Assembly (NCBI RefSeq): GCF_000425885.1
Contig: NZ_AUEH01000037.1
Location: forward strand, 1 to 34,062
DNA length: 34,062 bases
Direction: 5' to 3'
Source: Schleiferilactobacillus harbinensis DSM 16991
Lineage (GTDB): Bacteria > Bacillota > Bacilli > Lactobacillales > Lactobacillaceae
Shown here: positions 22,328 through 30,888 of the stretch, piece after piece
How positions within the stretch are numbered: position 1 is the first letter of the stretch
Layout: the number at the start of each line of letters is the position of its first letter
The notes under the pieces: model-generated
The model's input: only the letters and a program-made list of their open reading frames with translations
The model's database searches: none
What the model was told of the DNA's origin: nothing
Made by a program: the position numbers and the translations under genes

Positions 22328-24157
22328 CTAAGAAAGCATGTGCTCCCGCGCCTGCGATTCAATATAGCTCGGCACGAAGTAGTCCAGAATTTCGTGAATC
22401 TCTTTCACCGGAATTTTTGGTGTCCGATCGTAAGTCATTAACCCATTGACTTCCTGCTCGGTGTCGTACAGCTGCGTGTAACAGAAGCCGTTGAGACTCT
22501 TTGACGAAGCCACCGCAGTAAAGATACGCTGCAGCTCGTTGCGGAACTCTGCATCCGAATGAGCCCCCGTGTATCCCCAGCCAGCATCGGCATCGGCCTT
22601 GTTATAGCCTATCCCGCCAAACTCAGTCAATAGAATGGGCTGCCCTGCATAGGCAAAGCCTTTGGCAAAAATGTCAAAACTGCCTGGCGGCTGACTGAGT
22701 AGTTTCTGCCAAGTACTCAAGCTGTCTTTGAAGTAGGCATACTGCGGTGATTCGGCAGACTCCCCGTGACTATAATTGTGAATCGCACAGATGTCAGTTT
22801 CTGTCTGTTCCCAACCATCATTGGATTGCACCAACCGGGTGGGGTCCAATGAATGGATCAGGTGGTAAAGAGCTTGGCTGAAATGCTGCTGCTGCCGATC
22901 ATCATGGATACTGCGCACGCCCCAGCTTTCGTTTAACGGCACCCACGTGATGATCGCCGGATGATTGAAATCTCGAGCAATAATTTCTTGCCACTCTGCA
23001 TATAACGCTGACTCGGCCCGGGCACTGAATACTGGTGCTGACGCACATTCACCCCAGCAGATGAAACCCAATTGATCAGCCCAATACAGAAAACGCGGAT
23101 CTTCCACCTTTTGATGCAGTCGTGCGCCATTGAAGCCCATGTCCTTCGCTAATTTGATATCTTTCTTGAACGCTTCATCAGAGGGGGCAGTCAGCAAACC
23201 TTCCGACCAATAGCCCTGGTCCAAAACTAATTTTTGATAGTACGGCCGATTATTCAGAAAGACCATGCCGCTTTCGGTACGGACTTCGCGCATACCAAAA
23301 TAGGAATCGACGACGTCTTGCTCACCATTCGGAGTCTTCGTGGTAAACCGTATGGCGAACAAGTGCGGATGTTCCGGGGTCCACAGTCGACCGTCATTAT
23401 GATAGCCGCTGCGGAAAATCTTTTTGGCAAATACATCAGCCGTGAAAGTAAACGAATCGATTTCGGGAGTGACTATCGTTTCAGTCACCGGATCATCTTT
23501 GAAGGTGATCACCGCTTGGACTTGCGTACCCGGAACAAAATGCTTGATGGTTCCCTTGATCGTGATTGTCCCTGCTGAAATATCCGGGAAATACTGGACG
23601 CTCTCCAGATAAGTCTGGGGTACATATTCCAACCAAACAGTTTGCCAGATACCAGTCGTATTAGTATACCAAATCCCCTCACTGCGTCCGGTCCAGCTCT
23701 GCTTACCCCGTGTGACTTCTTCGTCATGGATTGGATCCCACACGCGGACCGTCAACGTATGTTCCGCTGAATCACTGACTTGATTCGTGATATCAAAACT
23801 GAAGCTTGTATGCCCGCCTTGATGGTGCCCAATAAACTGGCCATCCAGCCAAATATCGGCCCCGTAGTCCACCGCGCCAAAGTGCAGTAGTACTGTCTCT
23901 CCAGATTCAGCCTGGCTGGTCACCGTCCGCTGGTACCACACCACCGCGTGGCCTGTCGTATCACTAATGCCGCTCAATTGACTCTGATAAGCAAACGGCA
24001 CCTCGATGTGTTCTGACCAGTCGTGCTCTCGATACCATTGCTTCCGTTGGCCTTCATCAGCGTCATCAAAAGCAAACTGCCATTGACCATTCAAGTTTTG
24101 CCAGTGTTCCCGTTGAAACTGCGGTTGCGGATATTCTGTTCTATACACTACAATCAT
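22328..24157 (-). CDS. Glycoside hydrolase family 2 protein
   Basis: A 609-residue GH2 glycosidase of the beta-galactosidase/beta-glucuronidase clan. The N-terminal jelly-roll has WYQRTV and VDYGADIWLDGQFIGHHQGGHTSF, then comes an immunoglobulin-like domain and a TIM barrel. The acid/base Glu is E410 (WVPLNESWG) and the nucleophile is E512 (LLTEFGGIGY). It lacks a signal peptide, so it acts inside the cell on sugars imported by the ABC transporter of the same operon. The size is that of compact GH2 enzymes, well below LacZ. Sugar specificity cannot be read from sequence. The ATG at 24157 has AAAAGGA upstream and is the last gene of the operon. Confidence 0.92.
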   Translation of the reverse strand: MIVVYRTEYPQPQFQREHWQNLNGQWQFAFDDADEGQRKQWYREHDWSEHIEVPFAYQSQLSGISDTTGHAVVWYQRTVTSQAESGETVLLHFGAVDYGADIWLDGQFIGHHQGGHTSFSFDITNQVSDSAEHTLTVRVWDPIHDEEVTRGKQSWTGRSEGIWYTNTTGIWQTVWLEYVPQTYLESVQYFPDISAGTITIKGTIKHFVPGTQVQAVITFKDDPVTETIVTPEIDSFTFTADVFAKKIFRSGYHNDGRLWTPEHPHLFAIRFTTKTPNGEQDVVDSYFGMREVRTESGMVFLNNRPYYQKLVLDQGYWSEGLLTAPSDEAFKKDIKLAKDMGFNGARLHQKVEDPRFLYWADQLGFICWGECASAPVFSARAESALYAEWQEIIARDFNHPAIITWVPLNESWGVRSIHDDRQQQHFSQALYHLIHSLDPTRLVQSNDGWEQTETDICAIHNYSHGESAESPQYAYFKDSLSTWQKLLSQPPGSFDIFAKGFAYAGQPILLTEFGGIGYNKADADAGWGYTGAHSDAEFRNELQRIFTAVASSKSLNGFCYTQLYDTEQEVNGLMTYDRTPKIPVKEIHEILDYFVPSYIESQAREHMLS

Positions 24158-24173
24158 CCTTTTCCTTTTGAAA

Positions 24174-24557
24174 TTAGTGTGCTGCTGATACCGTTTTTTG
24201 CTGTTGATGGCGGTATAACATGATGATCACCAGTGTCGGGATGAGCAGAATAACACTGATGATATCTAAACAAACGTAGGCCGCTAAACTCTCCAGGCCA
24301 ATGACGGCTGGAATCCCCCAACCGATTGTTGGCCGCCGCAGGTAGTACCGCGCCAGCAGCAGATTGACCAACCCGCTCAGCAGAAATGCGGTACCCACCA
24401 AACCGGTAATTGTTGCCACCGGTACAAACTGGGCATAGCCTTGTAATTCAGGAATCCGGTTTGGCCCGGCAAACCCCAAGATAATGGTCAAGATTCCATC
24501 AATGAACTGCCACACTGCACAGATCAACAACAATCGCTGACTCCATTTCTTTTTCAT
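24174..24557 (-). CDS. Small four-span membrane protein
   Basis: A 127-residue integral membrane protein with about four hydrophobic helices and short loops, ending in a polar RHQQQKTVSAAH tail. I do not recognise the family. It lies between the MalG-like permease and the GH2 gene with small gaps on both sides, so it is part of the operon. The ATG has GGAG about 6 bp upstream. A role in uptake or in the membrane stage of sugar use is possible but unproven. Confidence 0.75.
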   Translation of the reverse strand: MKKKWSQRLLLICAVWQFIDGILTIILGFAGPNRIPELQGYAQFVPVATITGLVGTAFLLSGLVNLLLARYYLRRPTIGWGIPAVIGLESLAAYVCLDIISVILLIPTLVIIMLYRHQQQKTVSAAH

Positions 24558-24566
24558 CGTGCACTC

Positions 24567-25412
24567 CTATCCCTTCACACCAACAGATAACGCCATGGAT
24601 TGCAGGAAGTACTTCTGCGCGAAGAAGTACAGAATCAGTGTCGGCACAATTGCAACCAACGCTCCCGCCATCAATGTCGGAATATTAGCGGCGTACATAC
24701 CTTGCAACAACTTCAACCCGGGCGTGATCGGCATCTTGTTCAAATCTGAAAACACGATGGATGGCCAAAGGAAGTCGTTCCAAGATCCGGTAAAAGTGAA
24801 TAGCGCAACGACAAACAGCACTGGCTTGATCAAGGGCAGAATCACCCGGAAGAAAATCTGCCAATCCGACGCGCCATCGATCCGCGCGGCTTCATCATAA
24901 GAAATCGGAATATTGTCCATAAACTGACGCACTAGAAAAATATTGAACACTCCGGTGGCGGCAGGCACGATCATCGCCCAATCCGTATTGGCCCAGCCCA
25001 GAGTCGTAATAATCTTATACAGCGGAATCAGGTTCATTACTGGGGGAAACATCATTGTTGCCAACAGACCGTAGAACAGAATGTTTTTGCCGCGGAACTT
25101 GAGCCGCGAATAGGCAAAAGCGGACAGAGACACAACACAGAGCACCAGCAAGGTGGTGCCGCAAGCAATGACCAATGAGTTCAAAAACCAGCGAAACACT
25201 GGCGTATTGGTCGTATTCGCCAACAATTTAGTATAGTTGCTAAGGACCCAATTGATGGGCAAAAAGCGGAACCCCACCGATTGCATTTCTATATTGGTCT
25301 TAAATGATGATGTGATACCGTAAAGCAGTGGAACGATCCAAATCACACCCATAATGGTCAGAAATAGAAAGGCTAGCCACTTTCCGGCTCGATTAGTACG
25401 TGTATTTTGCAT
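24567..25412 (-). CDS. Sugar ABC permease, MalG-like
   Basis: A 281-residue CUT1 inner permease with six spans. The EAA loop reads SYDEAARIDGASDWQIFFRV, followed by ILPLIKPV, the part that docks on the ATPase. The C terminus (YFLQSMALSVGVKG) is typical of MalG-type proteins. The ATG at 25412 has GGAGGGAG upstream. It follows the MalF-like gene by 15 bp. The intact EAA loop here shows what the frameshifted permease at 12408-13336 should look like. Confidence 0.92.
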   Translation of the reverse strand: MQNTRTNRAGKWLAFLFLTIMGVIWIVPLLYGITSSFKTNIEMQSVGFRFLPINWVLSNYTKLLANTTNTPVFRWFLNSLVIACGTTLLVLCVVSLSAFAYSRLKFRGKNILFYGLLATMMFPPVMNLIPLYKIITTLGWANTDWAMIVPAATGVFNIFLVRQFMDNIPISYDEAARIDGASDWQIFFRVILPLIKPVLFVVALFTFTGSWNDFLWPSIVFSDLNKMPITPGLKLLQGMYAANIPTLMAGALVAIVPTLILYFFAQKYFLQSMALSVGVKG

Positions 25413-25427
25413 GGATTATTCTCCCTC

Positions 25428-26339
25428 CTAATAATCTCGCCGCAAGAAGTAGAACTGAATCATGGACACAATCAGGATGCAAACACCCAAAACAACGGCC
25501 ATGGCTGAGGCTAACCCGGCTAAGGACTGACCAGCACCAAAAGCGTTTTGCTGAATGTACATCATCAGAACACTGGTTGATCCATTGGGACCGCCATTCG
25601 TCATCATTAACGGCTGACCGTAAATGTTGAATTGGGCAATCGTGGTCGTCACTAAGGTGTACAGGAACTGACCGCGGATACTAGGCAAGGTAATGTGTAA
25701 GAACTTCTCCCAACTAGAGGCCCCGTCGATATCGGCCGCTTCGTAGTAGTCTTTTGGGATGCCATTCAAGGCGGCCTGGTAGATAATCATATTGCCGCCA
25801 ATCGTCCACCAGATAGTGACAATGACGATTGTCATCCAGGCCCACGGCTGTGTCCCAGTCCACACTTGATTAAGATGGAACAAGGAGTTCAGCGGTCCGT
25901 AGTTTGGATTGAAAATCAAAGTCCAAACGATGACCACTGCAGAAATTGAGAACAGACTAGGCAGATAGAACAGGCCTTGGAAAAATTTGCCGAATTTTGG
26001 TTTGGCATTCAAAGCGACTGCCAATAACAGCGGGACCAAGATACAAAACGGTACCGAAATCAGAACAAACCATAATGTATTCCGCAAACCCTCCACGAGC
26101 TGGGTATGGAACGTTGAGTTACTGAACAGGATCGTTTGATAATTCTGTAACCCCACAAAACGCGGAGTCCGTACAAGATCCCACTTAGTAAACGAAACAT
26201 AAATTCCGAAGACCAACGGTACCAGGAAGAATATTGTAAAAATCACCAAGTGCGGCAATAGATACAGATATGGTTTGCTGGACTTTCGCCGCGTCTGCGC
26301 CTTTGCGCCCGCCGCAACATGTGTTGTCGTGCTATCCAT
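25428..26339 (-). CDS. Sugar ABC permease, MalF-like
   Basis: A 303-residue CUT1 permease with a short basic N terminus (KAQTRRKSSK), six spans and the EAA loop YYEAADIDGASSWEKFLHITLPS. The start at 26339 is chosen because GAGGGGGAA lies about 6 bp upstream; an in-frame start 12 codons earlier would overlap the binding-protein gene. It pairs with the MalG-like protein to form the membrane channel of the importer. No ATPase gene is present in the operon. Confidence 0.92.
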   Translation of the reverse strand: MDSTTTHVAAGAKAQTRRKSSKPYLYLLPHLVIFTIFFLVPLVFGIYVSFTKWDLVRTPRFVGLQNYQTILFSNSTFHTQLVEGLRNTLWFVLISVPFCILVPLLLAVALNAKPKFGKFFQGLFYLPSLFSISAVVIVWTLIFNPNYGPLNSLFHLNQVWTGTQPWAWMTIVIVTIWWTIGGNMIIYQAALNGIPKDYYEAADIDGASSWEKFLHITLPSIRGQFLYTLVTTTIAQFNIYGQPLMMTNGGPNGSTSVLMMYIQQNAFGAGQSLAGLASAMAVVLGVCILIVSMIQFYFLRRDY

Positions 26340-26352
26340 GATGAGTTCCCCC

Positions 26353-27612
26353 TCAATCCGTGATCTGTGCATCAATTTTGTCTTGCACAGTACTTTGCAT
26401 ATCCTTCAAATATTTTTCGATCGACGTCTTACCAAAAACTGGGTCTAACGCATATCGATCAAGAAAGTCGGCGACATACCCGTTATAGCGATAATCGAAA
26501 ATACGCAATGACTCTTGTTCTGTTTTGCTCTTCAACAGGAAGGACTGCCCCATCTTCTGATACGCCTTATTTTTTGTAATTGCCTGGGAAGCTGGATTCT
26601 GCCCTGCCTCAGCCCAATGAATCGAGTGGGTGCGGACCCAGTTAATAAACTTCAAAGTAGCTTTGGTCTTGGCGGTATTCCGCTTAGCTTGTTTCAACAG
26701 TACAAATTGATGACTGGAGGACCAATTCACCATTTTCTTGGGATCGGCTGACACTTGGGGCGCATTGGTCAGGCCGAACTTGATCTTGCTTTCACGAATC
26801 TGATTCACCATCCAAATCCCTTCAGGATGAAAAATCTCTTTGCCCGTCAAGAATAACTGCATGGGGTCCTGACCATCGCGGCTTGTAATGCCCGCGGCAT
26901 AGAGCGACTTGTAAAAGTTCAACGTATTTTTAGCCGGCTCTGTGTTGAGTGTTGGGTCAACCCCATTCTTAGTTAACTCGCCGCCCTGTTGGCCCAGCAT
27001 AGACAGATAATTTGGTTTCCACCAAGTTAGTCCAAGGGCAGTAATGCCGTCTTTCTTGGCCTTTTCCCCCGCCGCCTTAATTTCATCAAAGGTGACGATA
27101 TTATCATCCAAGGCTTCGGGACAATATTTGGCCACCAGGTCTTTGTTGTAGTACATCACAAATGTATGGATATCGAGGGGAATACCATAGCGATGTCCTT
27201 CATAGGAGCCGCCGTTCCAAGCCTCTTGCACATAATTGCTGCTTTTGATATTGGGATAATTGCTGAGATATTGATCATACGTATCAAGAATGCCGTTATG
27301 CACGTAATCTTTGATACGTTCCACATGGACAATTTGCAAATCAGGAATCCCCCGCCCTGAATTGACAATAGTGGGAATCTTGGCATACATGTCCCCTTCT
27401 GTCAGGGAAATGTTCTTGACCGGATACTCTGGTTTGGTCGCATTGTATTCATTGACCAGCTTTTGCATACTGGTGCCATCGGGACCCGTGAACGGGTTCC
27501 AAAATACGATCGTCTTTGAATCTGACTGGGCCCGGCTACTTGTACATCCCACCGCCACGAAGGCCAGGAGAATAGTTGCCAATGCCAACACTAGTGAACG
27601 CAACCGTCGCAT
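26353..27612 (-). CDS. Sugar-binding lipoprotein (extracellular solute-binding family 1)
   Basis: A 419-residue binding protein of CUT1 importers. The signal peptide (MRRLRSLVLALATILLAFV) ends in the lipobox AVGC, giving a lipid-anchored Cys followed by TSSRAQSD. The body shows the family pattern TIVFWNPFTGPDGTSMQKLVNEYN. The ATG at 27612 has GAGGTGA 7 bp upstream. It is the first gene of the operon (binding protein, two permeases, membrane protein, GH2), driven by a sigma-A promoter with a cre box. The ligand is probably an oligosaccharide or glycoside later cut by the GH2 enzyme. Confidence 0.92.
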   Translation of the reverse strand: MRRLRSLVLALATILLAFVAVGCTSSRAQSDSKTIVFWNPFTGPDGTSMQKLVNEYNATKPEYPVKNISLTEGDMYAKIPTIVNSGRGIPDLQIVHVERIKDYVHNGILDTYDQYLSNYPNIKSSNYVQEAWNGGSYEGHRYGIPLDIHTFVMYYNKDLVAKYCPEALDDNIVTFDEIKAAGEKAKKDGITALGLTWWKPNYLSMLGQQGGELTKNGVDPTLNTEPAKNTLNFYKSLYAAGITSRDGQDPMQLFLTGKEIFHPEGIWMVNQIRESKIKFGLTNAPQVSADPKKMVNWSSSHQFVLLKQAKRNTAKTKATLKFINWVRTHSIHWAEAGQNPASQAITKNKAYQKMGQSFLLKSKTEQESLRIFDYRYNGYVADFLDRYALDPVFGKTSIEKYLKDMQSTVQDKIDAQITD

Positions 27613-27664
27613 AATTAATTCACCTCATCATTGACTTTCCTTCTGAAACATTTCTTAAGCACTA

Positions 27665-27705
27665 CTTACCATGTTGAAAATATCATCGTAGGTAAGCGCT
27701 GTCAA
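27665..27705 (-). promoter_or_regulatory. Promoter of the GH2 sugar operon with cre box
   Basis: The minus-strand promoter is TTGACA (27700-27705), 17 bp, TATTTT (27677-27682). A cre-like box GGTAAGCGCTGTCA (27691-27704) matches the CcpA consensus at 13 of 14 positions and covers the -35 and part of the spacer. CTTACC (27665-27670) is an inverted copy of GGTAAG (27691-27696) and could be part of the operator for the divergent ArsR-type regulator. Confidence 0.75.
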
Positions 27706-27742
27706 TCCAATTAGACGGGGTTTAACGTAAAAGAGTGCTGGA

Positions 27743-27771
27743 TTGTCATGAAGGTTCGAGTATCGTATAAT
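27743..27771 (+). promoter_or_regulatory. Promoter of the ArsR-type regulator
   Basis: TTGTCA (27743-27748), 17 bp, TATAAT (27766-27771), about 35 bp upstream of the ATG at 27806. It diverges from the sugar operon promoter. Confidence 0.7.
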
Positions 27772-27805
27772 AGTTAACAAAAAAGAAAACTGTGGTGATC
27801 AACTT

Positions 27806-28714
27806 ATGGATCTGGATATTGAAGACACGTCACTGCCCGTCTATCAGGCCTTAGCCAACCCAGTGCGGCTAGAAATACTGCGGCTCCTCTTTCATACTGC
27901 TTACACGGCCACCGACTTGGCCCAACAGCTAAGTCTAAGCAAGGCAGCAGTATCTAAAAACCTGCATATTTTAGCAGATGCCGGTTTATTGCGTTTCCAA
28001 CAATCCATAGCGGGCGATAGCCGCCAAGTGGCTATCATCCCCACTGTGGATAAGATCGTAGTTAACTTCCCAGAAACAATTTTTCCAGAGTACCATCAGC
28101 TGACCTACGACATCCCCGTCGGCAGTTATTTTTCCGTCCAAGATGTGCGTGAAACATGTGGTCTGGTTAGTTTAAAAGAGCGGATCGGCAAAATGGATGA
28201 CCCAAACGTATTTCTTTCTCCGCAACGGTCGCACGCCCACCTGCTCTGGTTCACGCAGGGCGCGCTGGAATACATTATCCCGAACGAACTTAGTCAGGAT
28301 AGCCGCTTAGAAATGCTGGAATTCGATCTTGAACTGGCCAGCGAATTTCCGCTATCGAACAACAACTGGCCGTCAAAAATCGGCTTCTGGATCAACGATG
28401 TGTTTGTGGGCGCTACGGAAATTCCCGGAAACTTCTCTGATGTGCGCGGACGCTACACGCCAGCTTGGTGGCCCAGTGATTTCAGCCAGTATGGGGTATT
28501 GACCCATCTTCGAGTGGGAAAATTGGACACCTCAGTAAACAGTCAATCGATTTCAGAAATTAGTGCAGCAATGCTGCAGCTCGAAAAGCAAAAAACGATC
28601 CGCTTCCGGATCGGTGTCCTGCCTGACGAAGATCGGTTTGGCGGCCTAACGTTGTTTGGTGCCGGTTTTGGAAATCACGACCAAAATATCAAGGCGACTG
28701 TCTACTTTTCTTAA
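27806..28714 (+). CDS. ArsR-type regulator with large C-terminal domain
   Basis: A 302-residue regulator. Residues 10-65 form an ArsR winged helix (ALANPVRLEILRLL, then LAQQLSLSKAAVSKNLHILADAGLL). The remaining 230 residues are a beta-rich domain with the pattern GFWINDVFVG, DVRGRYTPAWWPSDFSQYG and LTHLRV, which I know from sugar-locus ArsR proteins in Firmicutes. No metal-binding Cys pair is seen, so it is not a metal sensor. It is divergent from the GH2 operon and probably senses a sugar ligand to control it. The ATG at 27806 has GTGGTGATC upstream, a modest ribosome binding site. Confidence 0.85.
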   Translation: MDLDIEDTSLPVYQALANPVRLEILRLLFHTAYTATDLAQQLSLSKAAVSKNLHILADAGLLRFQQSIAGDSRQVAIIPTVDKIVVNFPETIFPEYHQLTYDIPVGSYFSVQDVRETCGLVSLKERIGKMDDPNVFLSPQRSHAHLLWFTQGALEYIIPNELSQDSRLEMLEFDLELASEFPLSNNNWPSKIGFWINDVFVGATEIPGNFSDVRGRYTPAWWPSDFSQYGVLTHLRVGKLDTSVNSQSISEISAAMLQLEKQKTIRFRIGVLPDEDRFGGLTLFGAGFGNHDQNIKATVYFS

Positions 28715-28802
28715 TACTAGTCACTGTTGAGTTGTTCTTGCCCGTTCTTTCTCAGAATACAAGACTATAATAGAACTGTATCAAGAAAGGATGACTTTCA
28801 AG

Positions 28803-29384
28803 ATGTGCGGCAGATATTATATCGATGTACGCCGGAATAAGCGGCTGCGCCAGTTGACTGAGTCATTGGCGGACCACGATATGCCGGTGAAAACGGGGGA
28901 GGTATTCCCCAAGGATCACGCAGCGGTGATTATGGCCCACGCCCAGCACATGGCGCTGGGCAGCGTGGTCTGGGGCTTTCCAGGATTTAAGCCGGGACAG
29001 CTGATCATCAATGCCCGCTCGGAAACAGTGCTGATCAAAGAAATGTTCAAGGCGCCCTTCCTCAACGAGCGGTGTGTCTTCCCGATGTCCGGTTTCTACG
29101 AATGGAGCAAGGATAAAGAGAAAACTTATTTTCAAGATCCGCAGGGCCGAATCTTGCTGGTGGCCGGTTTCATCGCCCACTTCCCAGAAGGTAAACGATC
29201 CATCATTTTGACTACCACGCCAAATGACGCGGTGGCTAGGGTCCATGACCGTATGCCGCTGATGATTCCGCATAAGGACCTGAAGAAGTGGCTGTTCGAT
29301 GACACCTATGCCGTCGCTCAGTTGCAGGAAGAGATGGCCGAATTGATCAGTACCACGAATGATCCCGATGCAGTGTTCAGTTGA
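28803..29384 (+). CDS. SRAP (HMCES/YedK) abasic-site DNA shield protein
   Basis: A 193-residue SOS response-associated peptidase-fold protein that cross-links to abasic sites in single-stranded DNA through its N-terminal Cys. Key parts are present: Cys2 (MCGRYY), the Asn/Arg/Glu of NARSET, GFYEW with its Glu, and the His of VHDRMP. The start must be 28803 so that Cys follows the initiator Met; a start at 28791 would bury the catalytic Cys. AAAGGA lies about 13 bp upstream, somewhat far. A TATAAT -10 is at 28766-28771. It is a single gene with a strong terminator behind it. Confidence 0.92.
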   Translation: MCGRYYIDVRRNKRLRQLTESLADHDMPVKTGEVFPKDHAAVIMAHAQHMALGSVVWGFPGFKPGQLIINARSETVLIKEMFKAPFLNERCVFPMSGFYEWSKDKEKTYFQDPQGRILLVAGFIAHFPEGKRSIILTTTPNDAVARVHDRMPLMIPHKDLKKWLFDDTYAVAQLQEEMAELISTTNDPDAVFS

Positions 29385-29402
29385 TTTCAACTAAGCTGTA
29401 GT

Positions 29403-29451
29403 GAAAAGCACTGAACGTCCGCGGTTGTACGGCAGGCGTTCAGTGCTTTTC
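29403..29451. terminator. Terminator of the SRAP gene
   Basis: GAAAAGCACTGAACG (29403-29417) and CGTTCAGTGCTTTTC (29437-29451) form a perfect 15-bp stem with A and T runs, so it can work in both directions. Confidence 0.85.
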
Positions 29452-29610
29452 GTCATTCCGGAACTCGTGCTTGATGCGGATGGGTTTTGGATCTAGACCT
29501 GGTTTGTCTTCAATCGGCTGGGCCAGTGCTTGCAGCCGATCTGCTTTACTTGGTGGAAGTGCAAGCACCATTATTGAAATCCAGATGTCGGTACTATAAT
29601 CTAATTTCAT
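29440..29610 (-). CDS. Possible 56-residue small protein
   Basis: A short minus-strand ORF (start ATG 29608-29610, stop TGA 29440-29442). The N terminus is hydrophobic (STDIWISIMVLALPP) and the rest is polar and charged (KADRLQALAQPIEDKPGLD, then PIRIKHEF). The composition looks protein-like, but there is no ribosome binding site and the ORF overlaps the promoter of the next gene and the SRAP terminator. It may be a remnant of a larger gene. I do not recognise it. Confidence 0.25.
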   Translation of the reverse strand: MKLDYSTDIWISIMVLALPPSKADRLQALAQPIEDKPGLDPKPIRIKHEFRNDEKH

Positions 29611-29624
29611 AAGGGGGAATCACG

Positions 29625-29948
29625 ATGAACGATCATCGTCTTTTGCGCGCATTGAGTTACATTTCAGTATTATTTGCACCAATTATTTTCCCATTGATTG
29701 TCTGGATGGTGTCCGATGCCGGATCCGAGACCCAGGCGGATGCTAAAAATGCATTACTGCTGCACATCATCCCTGGAATCGTGGCTTTCGGTGGCATGCT
29801 ATTGATTGGCATTACTGGTTTCACTTCGAATAGCGTCCCCATCACTACGGGCGTGACGATTCCTATCATGATCGTAATTGTCGTGGTGGACTTGGGACTG
29901 GTGGTTTACAACTTGTACAAAGGCATCAAACTGCTGGCCCAAGACTAA
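29625..29948 (+). CDS. DUF4870 (Tic20-like) membrane protein
   Basis: A 107-residue membrane protein of the DUF4870 type. It opens with RALSYISVLFAPIIFPLIVWMV, continues with the conserved polar segment ETQADAKNALLLHI and has two more membrane spans. The function of the family is unknown. The promoter has TATAAT at 29595-29600 and the ribosome binding site AAGGGGGA at 29611-29618. The gene is monocistronic with a terminator at 29961-29987. Confidence 0.85.
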   Translation: MNDHRLLRALSYISVLFAPIIFPLIVWMVSDAGSETQADAKNALLLHIIPGIVAFGGMLLIGITGFTSNSVPITTGVTIPIMIVIVVVDLGLVVYNLYKGIKLLAQD

Positions 29949-29960
29949 TACTGATCAGTG

Positions 29961-29987
29961 AAAGCCATCCTGCGGGGTGGCTTTTTT
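29961..29987 (+). terminator. Terminator of the DUF4870 gene
   Basis: AAAGCCATCC (29961-29970) pairs with GGGTGGCTTT (29975-29984), followed by a T run. Confidence 0.85.
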
Positions 29988-29990
29988 GTT

Positions 29991-30392
29991 TTAGGCACGA
30001 TTCTTGCGTCGATCCGCCAATGCTTTATTGATCCGCGACACTCGCAGGGCCTGATCGACATAAATGATGGCCCAAACCGCCACGTAAATCAGCAGGAAAA
30101 CCAGCCAGTAGGACCATTCCGTCAGCAGATTGCTCCAGTGGTTATACAGGATCGTCACTGCCACGATGCCGGCCGTACCCCCAAGATGGACGGCAAGTAA
30201 TGCAAGAAATGACCACCGGTCTGAGTTAAAGATCAACGACAGTAAACTGATCAAGGCACTCATGACCCATACGCTGCCAATGTTGCGGGGTGTCGGCGCC
30301 GTTGTCTGCACTCCGAGCATGACCACCAGCAAATACATGAACGAGCCGATGCCAATCCCGCCGAGCACAGTCCGGCCCATTAATTTCCACAT
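29991..30392 (-). CDS. DUF3021 membrane protein, LytTR partner
   Basis: A 133-residue membrane protein with four hydrophobic helices, matching the DUF3021 family (GRTVLGGIGIGSFMYLLVVM, then WSYWLVFLLIYVAVWAIIY). DUF3021 genes are coupled to LytTR regulator genes; in streptococcal LytTR regulatory systems (HdrRM, BrsRM) the membrane partner inhibits the regulator. Here it follows the LytTR gene by 12 bp at the end of a four-gene minus-strand operon. It is probably the signal-sensing inhibitor; the signal is unknown. Confidence 0.85.
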   Translation of the reverse strand: MWKLMGRTVLGGIGIGSFMYLLVVMLGVQTTAPTPRNIGSVWVMSALISLLSLIFNSDRWSFLALLAVHLGGTAGIVAVTILYNHWSNLLTEWSYWLVFLLIYVAVWAIIYVDQALRVSRINKALADRRKNRA

Positions 30393-30404
30393 TTTTTGTG
30401 CCTC

Positions 30405-30863
30405 CTATAGACCAAGTCTCTGGGCGAGCAGCTGCACGTACTTGCGGCTGACGCTGGTCTTATTGTGTTCGCTGAGTTTCGCCGTCATGCTGCCCGAGAA
30501 GCTGTCTTCCAAGGACAATAGATGGTTGAGGTTGACTATGGCGTGTTTCGACACTTGGACAAAATCCGGACTGGCCAGCCGGTCGGCAAAGTGGGCCAAC
30601 CGTTCCCGGGTCGTCAGTACGCCCGTCGTGGTGAAAACTAGCAGCTGCGTATCCTGCACGTCCGCCATAATAATATCATCCAGGCGCACCATTTGAATTC
30701 GTTCTTCTGTTTTGATCGGCACAATGTTCGTCTGATTGGCACCATACCGGTCAATGTAGGCCATGAGGGCTTGAACATTTTGATCCTCAACAGCCGCCTC
30801 CACGGTCACTGCCGGATCTGTCGACGCATAACGTTTGTTTTCAGAAAAACGACTGCGGACCAT
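30405..30863 (-). CDS. LytTR family DNA-binding regulator
   Basis: A 152-residue protein whose last 100 residues are a LytTR domain: IKTEERIQMVRLDDIIMADVQ, TTRERLAHFADRL, DFVQVSKHAIVNLNHL, then SRKYVQLLAQRL. There is no receiver domain, so it is the stand-alone kind found in LytTR regulatory systems. The N-terminal 45 residues are unremarkable. It lies between the ABC permease and the DUF3021 gene. The direct repeats at 32635-32665 upstream of the operon fit a LytTR target, so it probably controls this operon. Confidence 0.9.
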   Translation of the reverse strand: MVRSRFSENKRYASTDPAVTVEAAVEDQNVQALMAYIDRYGANQTNIVPIKTEERIQMVRLDDIIMADVQDTQLLVFTTTGVLTTRERLAHFADRLASPDFVQVSKHAIVNLNHLLSLEDSFSGSMTAKLSEHNKTSVSRKYVQLLAQRLGL

Positions 30864-30888
30864 ACCTGTCCCTCATTTCTGCCTAGAA

